A stretch of DNA of 64,000 nt, taken from Prado023 sp963706885. GTDB lineage: Bacteria > Actinomycetota > Actinomycetes > S36-B12 > CAIYMF01. The notes beneath the pieces were generated by a model. It made no database searches. It was not told where the DNA came from and was given only the letters and a program-made list of their open reading frames with translations. The DNA lies in NCBI GenBank assembly GCA_963706885.1, contig CAVPNX010000033.1:1-64000 (forward strand), read 5' to 3'. Made by a program: the position numbers and the translations under genes. This document shows, piece by piece, positions 55,608 to 64,000 of this stretch (position 1 is its first letter; each line of letters begins with the position of its first letter).

Positions 55608-56353
55608 GAACCGTCCACCGGAGGCGCACCGTCACCGGTGGACGCCGCGCCGGGCCCACCACCGGACGGTGCGGCTCCCTCGATCGCCGCGGCATCCGCT
55701 GCGGCGGCCGCAGCCCTGCGCTCGGCCCGCTCGGCCTTGTCCGCCTTCGAGTCGGTGCGTGTCCGGTAGGCCCTGTGGACGTAGTCGAAGCCCGTCAGGG
55801 TCGTCAGGACCACAGCCACGGCCATGACGGCGTTGCGGCCCCACCACAGCACGGTCATGTCCGCGGTGATCGGCAGCAGGAACAGGATGATGCCCACCAT
55901 CTGGAACAGGGTCTTGGCCTTGCCGCCGCGGCTTGCCGGGATGACACCGTGCTTGAGGACGACGAAGCGGATGACCGTGACGCCGACCTCGCGCGCGATG
56001 ATCAGGATCGTCACCCACCACCACAGCTCGTCGAGCACCGACAACCCGATGAGCGCCACGCCGGTCAGGGCCTTGTCCGCCAACGGGTCGGCGATCTTGC
56101 CGAAGGTCGTCACCAGTCCCTGCTTGCGCGCCAACCAGCCGTCCAGCCAGTCGGTGATGGCAGCCACGATGAAGACCACGGTCGCCGCCACCCGCGTTGC
56201 TGCGTTGGTGCCGTCGTCGTACATGAGCAGCCACCAGAAGACCGGGATCATCAGGATCCGCACGAGCGTCAGCATGTTGGGCAGGTTCCACAGCTGGGCC
56301 CACCCGGTCACGACGCGCTCCCGGCTCCACATCTCCGGCTGCTCGGGGGTCAT
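55604..56353 (-). CDS. pgsA: CDP-diacylglycerol-glycerol-3-phosphate 3-phosphatidyltransferase
   Basis: 249 residues from ATG 56353 (GGAGGGG upstream). The CDP-alcohol phosphotransferase signature is complete: DWLDGWLARKQG, then TTFGKIADPLADK (D-G-x2-A-R-x8-G-x3-D-x3-D). Six hydrophobic helices follow. The C-terminal tail (about 55 residues) is Ala/Gly/Asp-rich and low-complexity. It makes phosphatidylglycerophosphate at the membrane. Between rimO and cinA in the usual order. Confidence 0.9.
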   Translation of the reverse strand: MTPEQPEMWSRERVVTGWAQLWNLPNMLTLVRILMIPVFWWLLMYDDGTNAATRVAATVVFIVAAITDWLDGWLARKQGLVTTFGKIADPLADKALTGVALIGLSVLDELWWWVTILIIAREVGVTVIRFVVLKHGVIPASRGGKAKTLFQMVGIILFLLPITADMTVLWWGRNAVMAVAVVLTTLTGFDYVHRAYRTRTDSKADKAERAERRAAAAAADAAAIEGAAPSGGGPGAASTGDGAPPVDGS

Positions 56354-56390
56354 GGGTGCCCCTCCTGGGCCGCCGGGGCCGTCCGAGGGA

Positions 56391-57848
56391 TCAGATCCGG
56401 ACAACGGACACCTCCACGGCGTGCAGGTCGACCCCGTCGGTGGACACGACCCGGGCGCGCAGCAGTGAGCCGGGGACGACCCGGCCACGCAGGTCGGGGG
56501 TCAGGTGGACGCTGGTCGTGCCGTCCTCCGGCCCCTGGTGCTCCGCGCGACCCTCGGCCGACATCCCGTCGACTTGCTCAACGAGGACCTCGACCACATC
56601 GCCCACCCGCTGTTCGGCGCGCTGGGCCATCACCTCGTCCACCAGGTCGCTGACCTCGCTCACCCGCGCCCGGATCTCGGCCTCGTCGAGCTTCCCGTCG
56701 AGACCAATGGCCTCGGTGCCGTCCTCGTCGGAGTACCCGAACACCCCCACGGCGTCCATCTGCGCGGAGCCGAGGAACGACATGAGCTCCTCGAGGTCGG
56801 CCTCGGTCTCGCCGGGGAAGCCGACGATGACGTTGCTGCGGACACCGGCCTCTGGGGACCCCGATCGGATCGAGTCGATGAGCTCCAGGAACGAGTCGGT
56901 CCCGCCGAACCGGCGCATCCGGCGCAGCAGGGGTGCGCTGGCGTGCTGGAAGCTCAGGTCGAAGTAGTCGGCGACCCGGGGGGCGTCCAGCATCGCACGC
57001 ACCAGGTCCGCCCGGACCTCCGCCGGCTGCAGGTAGGAGACCCGGATCCGCTCGATGCCCGCCACGTCACCGAGGTCGGCCAGAAGGGTCTCCAGCGCCC
57101 GGGGGTCGGCCAGGTCCTTGCCGTAGGACGTCGAGTTCTCGCTGACGAGCACGAGCTCGCGCACTCCACCGGCGGCCAGCCACTGGGCCTCGGCGACGAC
57201 CTCGGAGCGCGGCCGCGACACGAACGACCCACGGAACGACGGGATGGCGCAGAAGGCGCAGCGACGGTCACAGCCGGAGGCGATCTTCACCGACGCCACG
57301 GGGCCGGATGTCAGCCGCTGCCTGAGCCAGCCCGGGCCGACCGGGTCGGGAGCATCCGATCGCCCCACCGCCCCGTCCGGCGTGTCCCCGTGCCCAGGGA
57401 TGTGGACGCCGGATCCTGGCCGGTCCGTCGGCGCCATGGGCAACAACGTGCGCCGATCCCGCGGCACGTGGCTGGTCAGTGCGCCACCGGCGACCAGCAC
57501 GCGCAACCGCTCGCCGATCTCCGGGTAGTCATCGAACCCCAGGACCGCGTCGGCCTCGGGCAGCTCAGCAGCCAGCTCGGTGCCGTAGCGCTCGGCCATG
57601 CACCCGACGGCCACCACGGAGCGGTGCCGGCCGTCGGGGGTCGTGCCGCCCACCGACAGCAGGGCATCGACGGACTCGCGCTTGGCCGCCTCGATGAACC
57701 CACAGGTGTTCACCAGGACGGCATCCGCGTCTGCGGCGTCCGCGACCAGCTCGAAGCCCTCCGCCGCCAGCCGCCCGGCCAGCTCCTCGGAGTCGACCTC
57801 GTTGCGCGCGCACCCGAGGGTGACCAGGGCAACTCGGGTCGTGCTCAC
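56391..57848 (-). CDS. rimO: Ribosomal protein S12 methylthiotransferase RimO
   Basis: About 485 residues from GTG 57848 (VSTTRVALVTLGCARNEVD); GTG 57866 is an alternative. UPF0004 cysteines in VALVTLGCARN, VNTCGFIEAA, VAVGCMAER; radical-SAM CxxxCxxC in SGCDRRCAFCAIPSFRG; TRAM region at the end. There is an unusual Gly/Pro/Asp-rich insert near 150-185 just before the radical-SAM domain. It methylthiolates Asp88 of S12. It follows ftsK with a 26-base gap. Confidence 0.92.
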   Translation of the reverse strand: MSTTRVALVTLGCARNEVDSEELAGRLAAEGFELVADAADADAVLVNTCGFIEAAKRESVDALLSVGGTTPDGRHRSVVAVGCMAERYGTELAAELPEADAVLGFDDYPEIGERLRVLVAGGALTSHVPRDRRTLLPMAPTDRPGSGVHIPGHGDTPDGAVGRSDAPDPVGPGWLRQRLTSGPVASVKIASGCDRRCAFCAIPSFRGSFVSRPRSEVVAEAQWLAAGGVRELVLVSENSTSYGKDLADPRALETLLADLGDVAGIERIRVSYLQPAEVRADLVRAMLDAPRVADYFDLSFQHASAPLLRRMRRFGGTDSFLELIDSIRSGSPEAGVRSNVIVGFPGETEADLEELMSFLGSAQMDAVGVFGYSDEDGTEAIGLDGKLDEAEIRARVSEVSDLVDEVMAQRAEQRVGDVVEVLVEQVDGMSAEGRAEHQGPEDGTTSVHLTPDLRGRVVPGSLLRARVVSTDGVDLHAVEVSVVRI

Positions 57849-57874
57849 CTCGCCAGCGTAGGCCACCGGGTTCG

Positions 57875-60717
57875 TCAGCTGCCGTGCTGGAGGTCGGCGA
57901 GCACCTGGTCGAGGTCGTCGGGCTTGATCAGGACGTCGCGGGCCTTGGACCCCTCCGAGGGGCCGACCACTCCACGGGTCTCCATCAGGTCCATGAGCCG
58001 ACCGGCCTTGGCGAAGCCCACACGCAGCTTGCGCTGCAGCATCGAGGTGGAGCCGAACTGGGTGGTGACCACCAGCTCGATGGCCGCGACCAGCAGGTCG
58101 AGGTCGTCGCCGATGTCGTCATCCACGTCCCGCTTGGCGGCCGCCTCGGTGAGCACGTCGTCGCGGTACTGGGCGGCCATCTGCTTCTTGACGTGGCCGA
58201 CGACTGCCCGGATCTCGGACTCCGGGACGAACGCCCCCTGGATGCGCATCGGCTTGGACGCGCCCATCGGGAGGAACAGGCCGTCGCCCTGGCCCACCAG
58301 GGCCTCGGCCCCGGTCTGGTCGAGGATGACCCGGCTGTCGGTCTGGCTGGAGGTCGCGAACGCCAGCCGCGAGGGCACATTGGCCTTGATCAGCCCGGTG
58401 ACGACATCGACGCTGGGTCGCTGGGTGGCCAGCACGAGGTGGATGCCGGCGGCCCGCGCCAGCTGGGTGATCCGGACGATCGACTCCTCGACGTCGCGCG
58501 GGGCGACCATCATGAGGTCGGCCAGCTCGTCGACGATCACCAGCAGGTACGGGTAGGGGGCCAGCACGCGCTGGGAGTCCGGCGGCACGGCCAACGTCCC
58601 CGAGCGCACGGCCCGGTTGAAGTCGTCGATGTGCCGGAACCCGAAGTGCGCCAGGTCGTCGTAGCGGGCGTCCATCTCCCGCACGACCCACTGCAGCGCC
58701 TCGGCGGCCTTCTTGGGGTTGGTGATGATGGGCGTGATCAGGTGCGGGATGCCCTCGTAGGCGGTGAGCTCCACCCGCTTGGGGTCGACCAGGACCATCC
58801 GGACCTCTGCCGGCGTGGCCCGCATGAGGATGCTGGTGACCAGGGCGTTGATGCAGCTGGACTTCCCGGCCCCCGTGGCGCCGGCGACCAGGATGTGCGG
58901 CATCTTCGCGAGGTTGGCGCACACGTAGCCGCCCTCGACGTCCTTGCCCAGACCCACCAGCAGCGGGTGGTGGTCGGCCTGCGCCGACGGCGCCCGCAGG
59001 GTGTCGCCGAGGGACACCATCTCGCGGTCGGTGTTCGGGATCTCGATGCCGATCGCGCTCTTGCCCGGGATCGGCGACAGGATCCGGATCTCGGAGGTGG
59101 CCACCGCGTACGCGATGTTCTTCGTCAGCGCGGTGACACGCTCGACCTTCACGCTCTGGCCGAGCTCCACCTCGTACCGGGTGACGGTGGGGCCACGCAT
59201 GTAGCCGGTGACCTGGGCGTCGATCTCGAACTGCGTGAGCACGTCGGTCAGGGCGGCCACGACCCGTTCGTTCGAGGTGCTGCGGGCCTTGGGGACGGTG
59301 CCGGCCTTCAGCAGGGTCGGGGTGGGCAACCGGTAGTCCGGTGCCCCGGGCAGGCGCAGCTGCTCCGGCCGGGCGATCGCGACGGTGTTGTGCTTGCTCG
59401 GCTTGGCGGCCTTGGCGGGTCCACGGCGGCGACCAGCGAGGCCAGGTCCGGGTCGGCCGGCACGGCGTCGCCCTCCAGCGCCTCGGCTGCAGCCAGTCCG
59501 GGCACGGACACGGTCTGGTCGTGTGGACCGGTGGGGTTCCCAGCCAGGACCGCAGGGTCGAACAACGCGTCGACGAGCGTCGCGTCCCCACCGGGCGCGT
59601 CGGCCGTCGGCGCCGTGGCCACGGCCGAGATGAACGCCTCGTCGCCGGCCAGCGGTCCGTCGTAGACGGCCACGTCCGCCTGCTTCGGCGAGCGGCGCAT
59701 CCCCCGCAGCAGGCCACCAACCCGGGCCTTGAGCGCCGTGGCGGCGGAGGGCTTGACCGGGGTACCGGCCGGTGCAGCGTCGGCGGGCACCTCCGCGCCC
59801 TCCTCGCCGCCGGCCGGGCCGGCGACGACGTCGTCGGCCTCGATCGGATCCTGGACCAGCGCGGCATGCTTGGCCCGCCCGTCCACGGCCATGTCCCCGG
59901 CGGGCGACTCCTCCTCCCCCGCGTCCACGGCCGGCGTGCGGCGCAGGAGCACGGCGTCGCGCAGCGCGCCGAGGCGGTCGGGCACCGCGTGGATCGGGGT
60001 CGCCGTGACGACGAGCAGGCCGAAGCCGAGGAGCACCACGAGCCACAGGTAGGCCAACCAGATCCCGACGGCCGACACGATCGGCGCCGTGACCAGCCAG
60101 CCCACCCACCCACCGGCCGCCCTCAGGGCCTCGGCACCATCACTGGGCCGCGGGGCGCCCTGGACCAACGACCAGATCCCGCAGGAGGCGGCCAGCAGGA
60201 TCCCGGAGCCGATCGCGAGGCGACCGGTGGTGGACCCCTGGTCGGGGTGGCGCAGGACGCGCAGCGTGGCCCAGAAGAGGAACACGGGAATCGTGACGTC
60301 GAGGGCGCCGACCGTGCCGGTGACGATTGCGGTGACCAGTCCGGTCAGCCACCCCTCCACGGAGAACCACGTGACGGCGGCCACGATGACCGTCAGCGTG
60401 AACAGCAGCAGGCCCAAGCCATCACGACGATGGGTGGCGTCGAGGTCGCGGGCGCTGCGACCCAGCGCGCGGGCGATCGCCCCGAGCGCCGCCGCGAGCA
60501 TCATCCAGATCCGGGCCAGCCCCCGGCCCGTGGCCCGCAGGGCGCGGGTCACCGGACCCGGGTGGCGGCGCGCGGACGGCTTGGGCGCGGTGCGCGGGAC
60601 CGAGCGGGAGGGCGGGCGCGTGGACCTGGTGGATCGGGTCGAGCCCTTGCGGCTGCCCCCCTGGGAGCTGCGTGATGCGCTGGACGTGCGGGCGCGCGCA
60701 GGCGACTTGGTGGCCAT
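57875..60717 (-). CDS. ftsK: DNA translocase FtsK, with a frameshift in the linker
   Basis: Joined length about 947 residues. N-terminal Ser/Arg-rich region then four transmembrane helices (near 100-260), an acidic linker, then the motor: GATGAGKSSCINALVT (Walker A), LVIVDELADLMMVAPR (Walker B), TQRPSVDVVTG, and a gamma winged helix at the end (LQRKLRVGFAKAGRLMD). The frames change at a GGG run at 59417-59419 (minus CCC, expected CCCC), after DPDLASLVAAVDP. A deletion in a homopolymer is typical of sequencing error. FtsK segregates and resolves chromosomes at division. Confidence 0.9.
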
Positions 60718-60729
60718 GCCGAGAGGCTA
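60718..60729 (-). promoter_or_regulatory. -10 element TAGCCT, leaderless start of ftsK
   Basis: Minus-strand TAGCCT (60724-60729), six bases, then ATG 60717. Confidence 0.5.
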
Positions 60730-60822
60730 CCGGGGCAGGTGGCCCGCGGAGCCCGTCGTCGGCCCGGCCGGGGCTCGTGTCGCGGCATCCCGGGGCAGGT
60801 GCGCCCACGGGCGGCCGCCGGG

Positions 60823-62509
60823 TCAGACCTCCACGACCACGGGCACGATCATCGGCCGGCGGCGGTGCGTGGAGCTGACCCAGCGGCCGACCTGTCGGCG
60901 CACCACCTGCTCGAGGGCGTACACGTCGGTGCCACCGTGGGCCAGGGCCTCCTCGAGGGCCCGGGTCACCTGGGGCAGGACGTCGCGTGAAGATCTCCTC
61001 GTCCTCGGCGAACCCACGCGCATGCAGCTCCGGTCCGGCCACGACCTGGCCGGTCTCGAGCTCCACCACCACGAACACGGAGATGAAGCCCTCCTCGCCC
61101 AGGATCCGCCGGTCCTTGAGCGACGCCTCGGTGATGTCGCCCACCGAGGAGCCGTCGACGTACACGTGCCCGCACGGCACCGCCCCGACGATCGAGGCAC
61201 GCCCGTCCACGAGGTCGACGACGACCCCGTCCTCGGCGATCAGCACCCGGTCGGCAGGCACGCCCGTCCGGACCGCGAGGGCGGCGTTGGCGCGCAGGTG
61301 GCGCGGCTCGCCGTGCACCGGCATGACGTTGGCGGGTCCCAGCAGGTTGTAGAAGTACAGCAGCTCACCGGCGGAGGCGTGCCCGGAGACGTGCACCAGG
61401 GCGTTGCCCTTGTGCACGACGTCGGCACCCCACCGGGTGAGTCCGTTGATCACGCGGTTCACCGGGTTCTCGTTGCCGGGGATCAGGGATGAGGCCAGGA
61501 TCACCGTGTCGCCCTCGCCCACCGTGATGGCGTGGTCGCCGTTGGCGATCCGCGACAGCGCCGCCATGGGCTCACCCTGGGACCCGGTGCAGATCAGGAC
61601 GACCTCGTCGTCGGGCAGCCCGGCGAGGTCGTCGGACTTCACCAGGAGTCCGGGCGGGACGGTCAGGTAGCCCAGGTCCCGGGCCACCCCCATGTTGCGG
61701 ACCATCGAGCGCCCGACGAACGCCGCCTTGCGCCCGTGGGCCTCGGCAGTGTCCAGCACCTGCTGGATGCGGTGGACGTGCGAGGCGAAGCTGGCCACGA
61801 TGATCCGGCCCCGAGCGCGGTGGAACACCTTGTCCAGGACCGGGGCGATGTCGGCCTCGGCCGGCACGAAGCCGGGGACCTCGGCGTTGGTGGAGTCGAC
61901 CATCGCCAGGTCGATCCCCTCGTCGGCCAGGCGGGCCATCCCGCGCAGGTCGGTGATCCGGCCGTCCAGGGGCAGCTGGTCCATCTTGAAGTCCCCGGTG
62001 TGCAGCACCGTTCCGGCGGCGGTCCGGATGCCGACCGCCATCGCGTCCGGGATGGAGTGGTTGACCGCGAAGAACTGGCAGTCGAAGGCCCCGAGCCGCT
62101 CGCGCTGGCCGTCGGCCACCTCGACGGTGGGGGGCGTGATCCGGTGCTCGCGCAGCTTGGCCTGCACCATCGCGAGGGTCAGCCGGGAGCCGAGCAGGGG
62201 GATGTCCGCGCGCATGCGCAGCAGGAACGGGACCGCCCCGATGTGGTCCTCATGGCCGTGCGTGAGGATGATCGCCTCGATGTCGCCGAGACGATCGGCG
62301 ATGTGCGAGAAGTCCGGCAGGATCAGGTCCACGCCCGGCTGGGACTCCTCGGGGAACAGCACACCGCAGTCGACGATCAGCAGCCGTCCGTCGATCTCGA
62401 GGACCGCCATGTTGCGCCCGATCTCACCGATCCCGCCCAGCGCCACGATCCGCAGGACGCCCGGCTCGAGCGCCGGTGGAGCGGGCAGCTCGTGATGGCC
62501 CGGCCTCAC
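60823..62509 (-). CDS. rnj: Ribonuclease J, with a frameshift near the C-terminus
   Basis: Joined length about 561 residues, the usual RNase J length. Metallo-beta-lactamase core ILTHGHEDHIGAVPFLL (HxHxDH), VDCGVLFPEE, HTGDFKMDQLP; beta-CASP motifs ICTGSQGEPMAALSRIA and HVSGHASAGELLYFYNLL. One extra base near 60985 splits EDEEIFT from DVLPQVTRALEEALAHGG. Start GTG 62509 overlaps the dapA stop (GTGA). It is an essential-type 5'-exo/endonuclease of mRNA and rRNA, so the frameshift is probably an error. Confidence 0.9.
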
Positions 62510-63414
62510 GCGCCGAATCCCGCCACCCCGGCGGCAGCCAGGTCGGCGCGCAGCGTCGCGACCTGCTCGGGGGTGGCATCCACCAGGGGCAGGCGCACCG
62601 GCCCGGCGGGCAGGCCGAGCTCCCGCAGCGCGGCCTTGGCCATGATCACGCCCTGGGTGCGGAACATGCCGACGTAGGCGGGGATCATCGACGCGTTCAG
62701 CTCGGTGGCCCGGGCGACGTCCCCGGCCCGGTGTGCGGCCATCATCTCGGCGATGCGCGCACTCAGGACGTGCCCGACGACCGAGACGACCCCCACGGCG
62801 CCGACTGACAGCAGCGGCAGGGTCAGCGCGTCATCACCGGAGTACCAGGCCAGGCCCGTGTCGGCGATGACGGATGCGGCCGCAGCGACGTCGGCCTTCG
62901 CGTCCTTGTTGGCCACGATCCGGGGGTGCTCGGCGATCCGGGCGAACGTGCCGGCCTCGATCGGGCTGCCGGTGCGCCCCGGGATGTCGTAGGTCATGAT
63001 CGGCAGGTCGGTGGCATCGGCGATCGCGAGGAAGTGCTCGGCGATCCCCGCCTGGGGCGGCTTGTTGTAGTACGGGGTCACCAGGAGCAGCCCGTGGGCG
63101 CCGGCCGCCTGGACGGCCCGGGCGATCTCGATCGAGTGGCGCGTGTCGTTGTTGCTGGCCCCCGTGATCACGGTGGCGCGGTCGCCGACGGCCTCGAGCA
63201 CGACCTTCAGCGATGCCAGCTTCTCGGAGTCGCGCAGGGTCGGGGACTCCCCCGTCGTGCCGTTGACGATCAGGCCGTCGTTGCCGGCGTCGACCAGGTG
63301 GGTGGCCAGGCGTGCCAGCCCGTCGAAGTCCACCTCGCCCTCCGGGGTGAACGGGGTGACGATCGCGGTGAGCATGTGGCCGAAGGGTGCGGTACTGGTC
63401 GGGTCGTATGCCAT
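62506..63414 (-). CDS. dapA: 4-hydroxy-tetrahydrodipicolinate synthase
   Basis: 302 residues. GHMLTAIVTPFTPEGEVDF; GTTGESPTL; active-site Tyr in LVTPYYNKPPQ and Schiff-base Lys in IVANKDAKADV near 165. It condenses pyruvate with aspartate semialdehyde, the first lysine/DAP step; dapF is elsewhere in the window. The start is leaderless (TAGCGT six bases upstream) and the end overlaps rnj. Confidence 0.93.
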   Translation of the reverse strand: MAYDPTSTAPFGHMLTAIVTPFTPEGEVDFDGLARLATHLVDAGNDGLIVNGTTGESPTLRDSEKLASLKVVLEAVGDRATVITGASNNDTRHSIEIARAVQAAGAHGLLLVTPYYNKPPQAGIAEHFLAIADATDLPIMTYDIPGRTGSPIEAGTFARIAEHPRIVANKDAKADVAAAASVIADTGLAWYSGDDALTLPLLSVGAVGVVSVVGHVLSARIAEMMAAHRAGDVARATELNASMIPAYVGMFRTQGVIMAKAALRELGLPAGPVRLPLVDATPEQVATLRADLAAAGVAGFGA

Positions 63415-63426
63415 GGCCCCACGCTA
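63415..63426 (-). promoter_or_regulatory. -10 element TAGCGT, leaderless start of dapA
   Basis: Minus-strand TAGCGT (63421-63426), six bases, then ATG 63414. Confidence 0.5.
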
Positions 63427-63504
63427 TCGGCCCTGCGACTCCTGCGTGGTGACGCACGGCCGAGGCGCGCATCACGCGGGACGAGTGCGCGGCGTTCGGC
63501 GCGG

Positions 63505-64000
63505 TCAGTCCTGAGCCGCGATCAGGAACACGGGCGTCAGCTCGTCGCCCTGGCCCATGGGGTTGTCCAGCATCACCTCACGGGCGTCGGCGTCGGACAT
63601 CGGCAGGTTCGTGCTGCGGCCGACGACCTCGACGTTGATGTTGTTGCCGTCGATGATGTACGCGGCGCACCCGAAGCGTTGCGCGAGCTCCTCGCAGATC
63701 GCGTCGGGGTGCTTCGAGGGCAGCATCGCGTACTGGTCGAACGGGGGCATCGCATCCGGGTTGAACCCGTCGATCTCGGAGATGTGGTTGCCCGCGATCC
63801 GGTAGAAGTCGCCGTTGCGTCGGAGCACGAACTTGCCGATCCCACCGCCGATGACCGCGGCGACCATCCGGGGGTAGCCGGCCTCGTCGATGGCGACCTG
63901 CATCTTCTTCGGGTGGCTGTAGCCGATGTCCCCGTTGTCGTTCTTCTGCACGTACTTCACGATGAGCCGGGCCAGCCAGCTGTCCTGCACGTCGTCGATG
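63505..64000 (-). CDS. F420-0:gamma-glutamyl ligase-like (CofE-type) protein, 5' end outside window
   Basis: About 165 C-terminal residues are visible; the open frame runs off the window edge. Family-like blocks are WLARLIVKYVQ, SHPKKMQVAIDEAGYPRMVAA, GDFYRIAGNHISEIDG, LPSKHPDAICEELAQRFGC and the ending LDNPMGQGDELTP. The CofE fold adds glutamates to coenzyme F420, though many homologues in this group have unknown targets. It ends 90 bases upstream of dapA on the same strand. Confidence 0.7.
   Translation of the reverse strand, partial: IDDVQDSWLARLIVKYVQKNDNGDIGYSHPKKMQVAIDEAGYPRMVAAVIGGGIGKFVLRRNGDFYRIAGNHISEIDGFNPDAMPPFDQYAMLPSKHPDAICEELAQRFGCAAYIIDGNNINVEVVGRSTNLPMSDADAREVMLDNPMGQGDELTPVFLIAAQD

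Overview
This window is about 64 kb of a high-GC Actinomycetota chromosome. The class is suggested by a B12-dependent ribonucleotide reductase with NrdR, LexA/RecA with GAAC-N4-GTTC SOS boxes, 13E12-type DUF222/HNH and DUF3046 proteins, a SAM-IV riboswitch, many leaderless promoters (TANNNT six or seven bases before ATG/GTG) and the block dapA-rnj-ftsK-rimO-pgsA-cinA-clgR-lhr-DUF3046-recA-recX-miaB-miaA-dapF-hflX-dinG. I cannot name the genus.

Layout. 1-13.6 kb: cell-wall and metabolic genes (M15/peptidoglycan-binding protein, lactate permease, MDR reductase, cNMP-binding protein, ATP-grasp ligase, YihY, FNR-like reductase plus beta carbonic anhydrase), then parE with small membrane and secreted genes. 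13.6-18.7 kb: hrpA and a DUF222/HNH gene. 18.7-20.6 kb: a very abnormal low-GC stretch. 20.9-31.9 kb: SRPBCC protein, guaB1, P-loop kinase, truncated PIN protein, orphan PilB ATPase, Nudix, principal sigma factor, UspA, metY under a SAM-IV riboswitch, DUF4192, Gre-factor-like protein. 32-43 kb: SRPBCC/SDR pair, proline-rich membrane protein, nrdJ-nrdR, the divergent LysM/lexA pair, DUF2252, dinG. 43-64 kb: hflX, dapF, miaA, miaB, recX, recA, DUF3046, lhr, clgR-like, cinA, pgsA, rimO, ftsK, rnj, dapA and a partial CofE-like gene.

How they work together. DNA repair is prominent: lexA, recA/recX, a LysM protein that may be an SOS division inhibitor, dinG and lhr, with SOS boxes at recA, at lexA/LysM and at a broken gene near 20.69 kb. 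dapA and dapF supply diaminopimelate; ftsK, rnj, rimO, miaA and miaB are housekeeping.

Main discovery. The 18.74-20.6 kb stretch looks non-coding, but read in frame on the + strand it is colinear with IS21-family istA and istB. In the istA part almost every C on the coding strand seems to have become T: there are 159 consecutive bases without a C (19363-19521), and 19371-19520 is T 50%, G 35%, A 15%, C 0%, which is what full C-to-T conversion of a 70% GC gene would give. The istB part drops to about 16% GC, and normal GC returns abruptly at about 20610. This is either transposon-directed, strand-specific hypermutation or a sequencing/assembly artefact. The artefact is a serious option because five conserved genes here (the DUF7455-like gene, sigA, hflX, ftsK, rnj) each carry one single-base frameshift, which points to residual indel errors.
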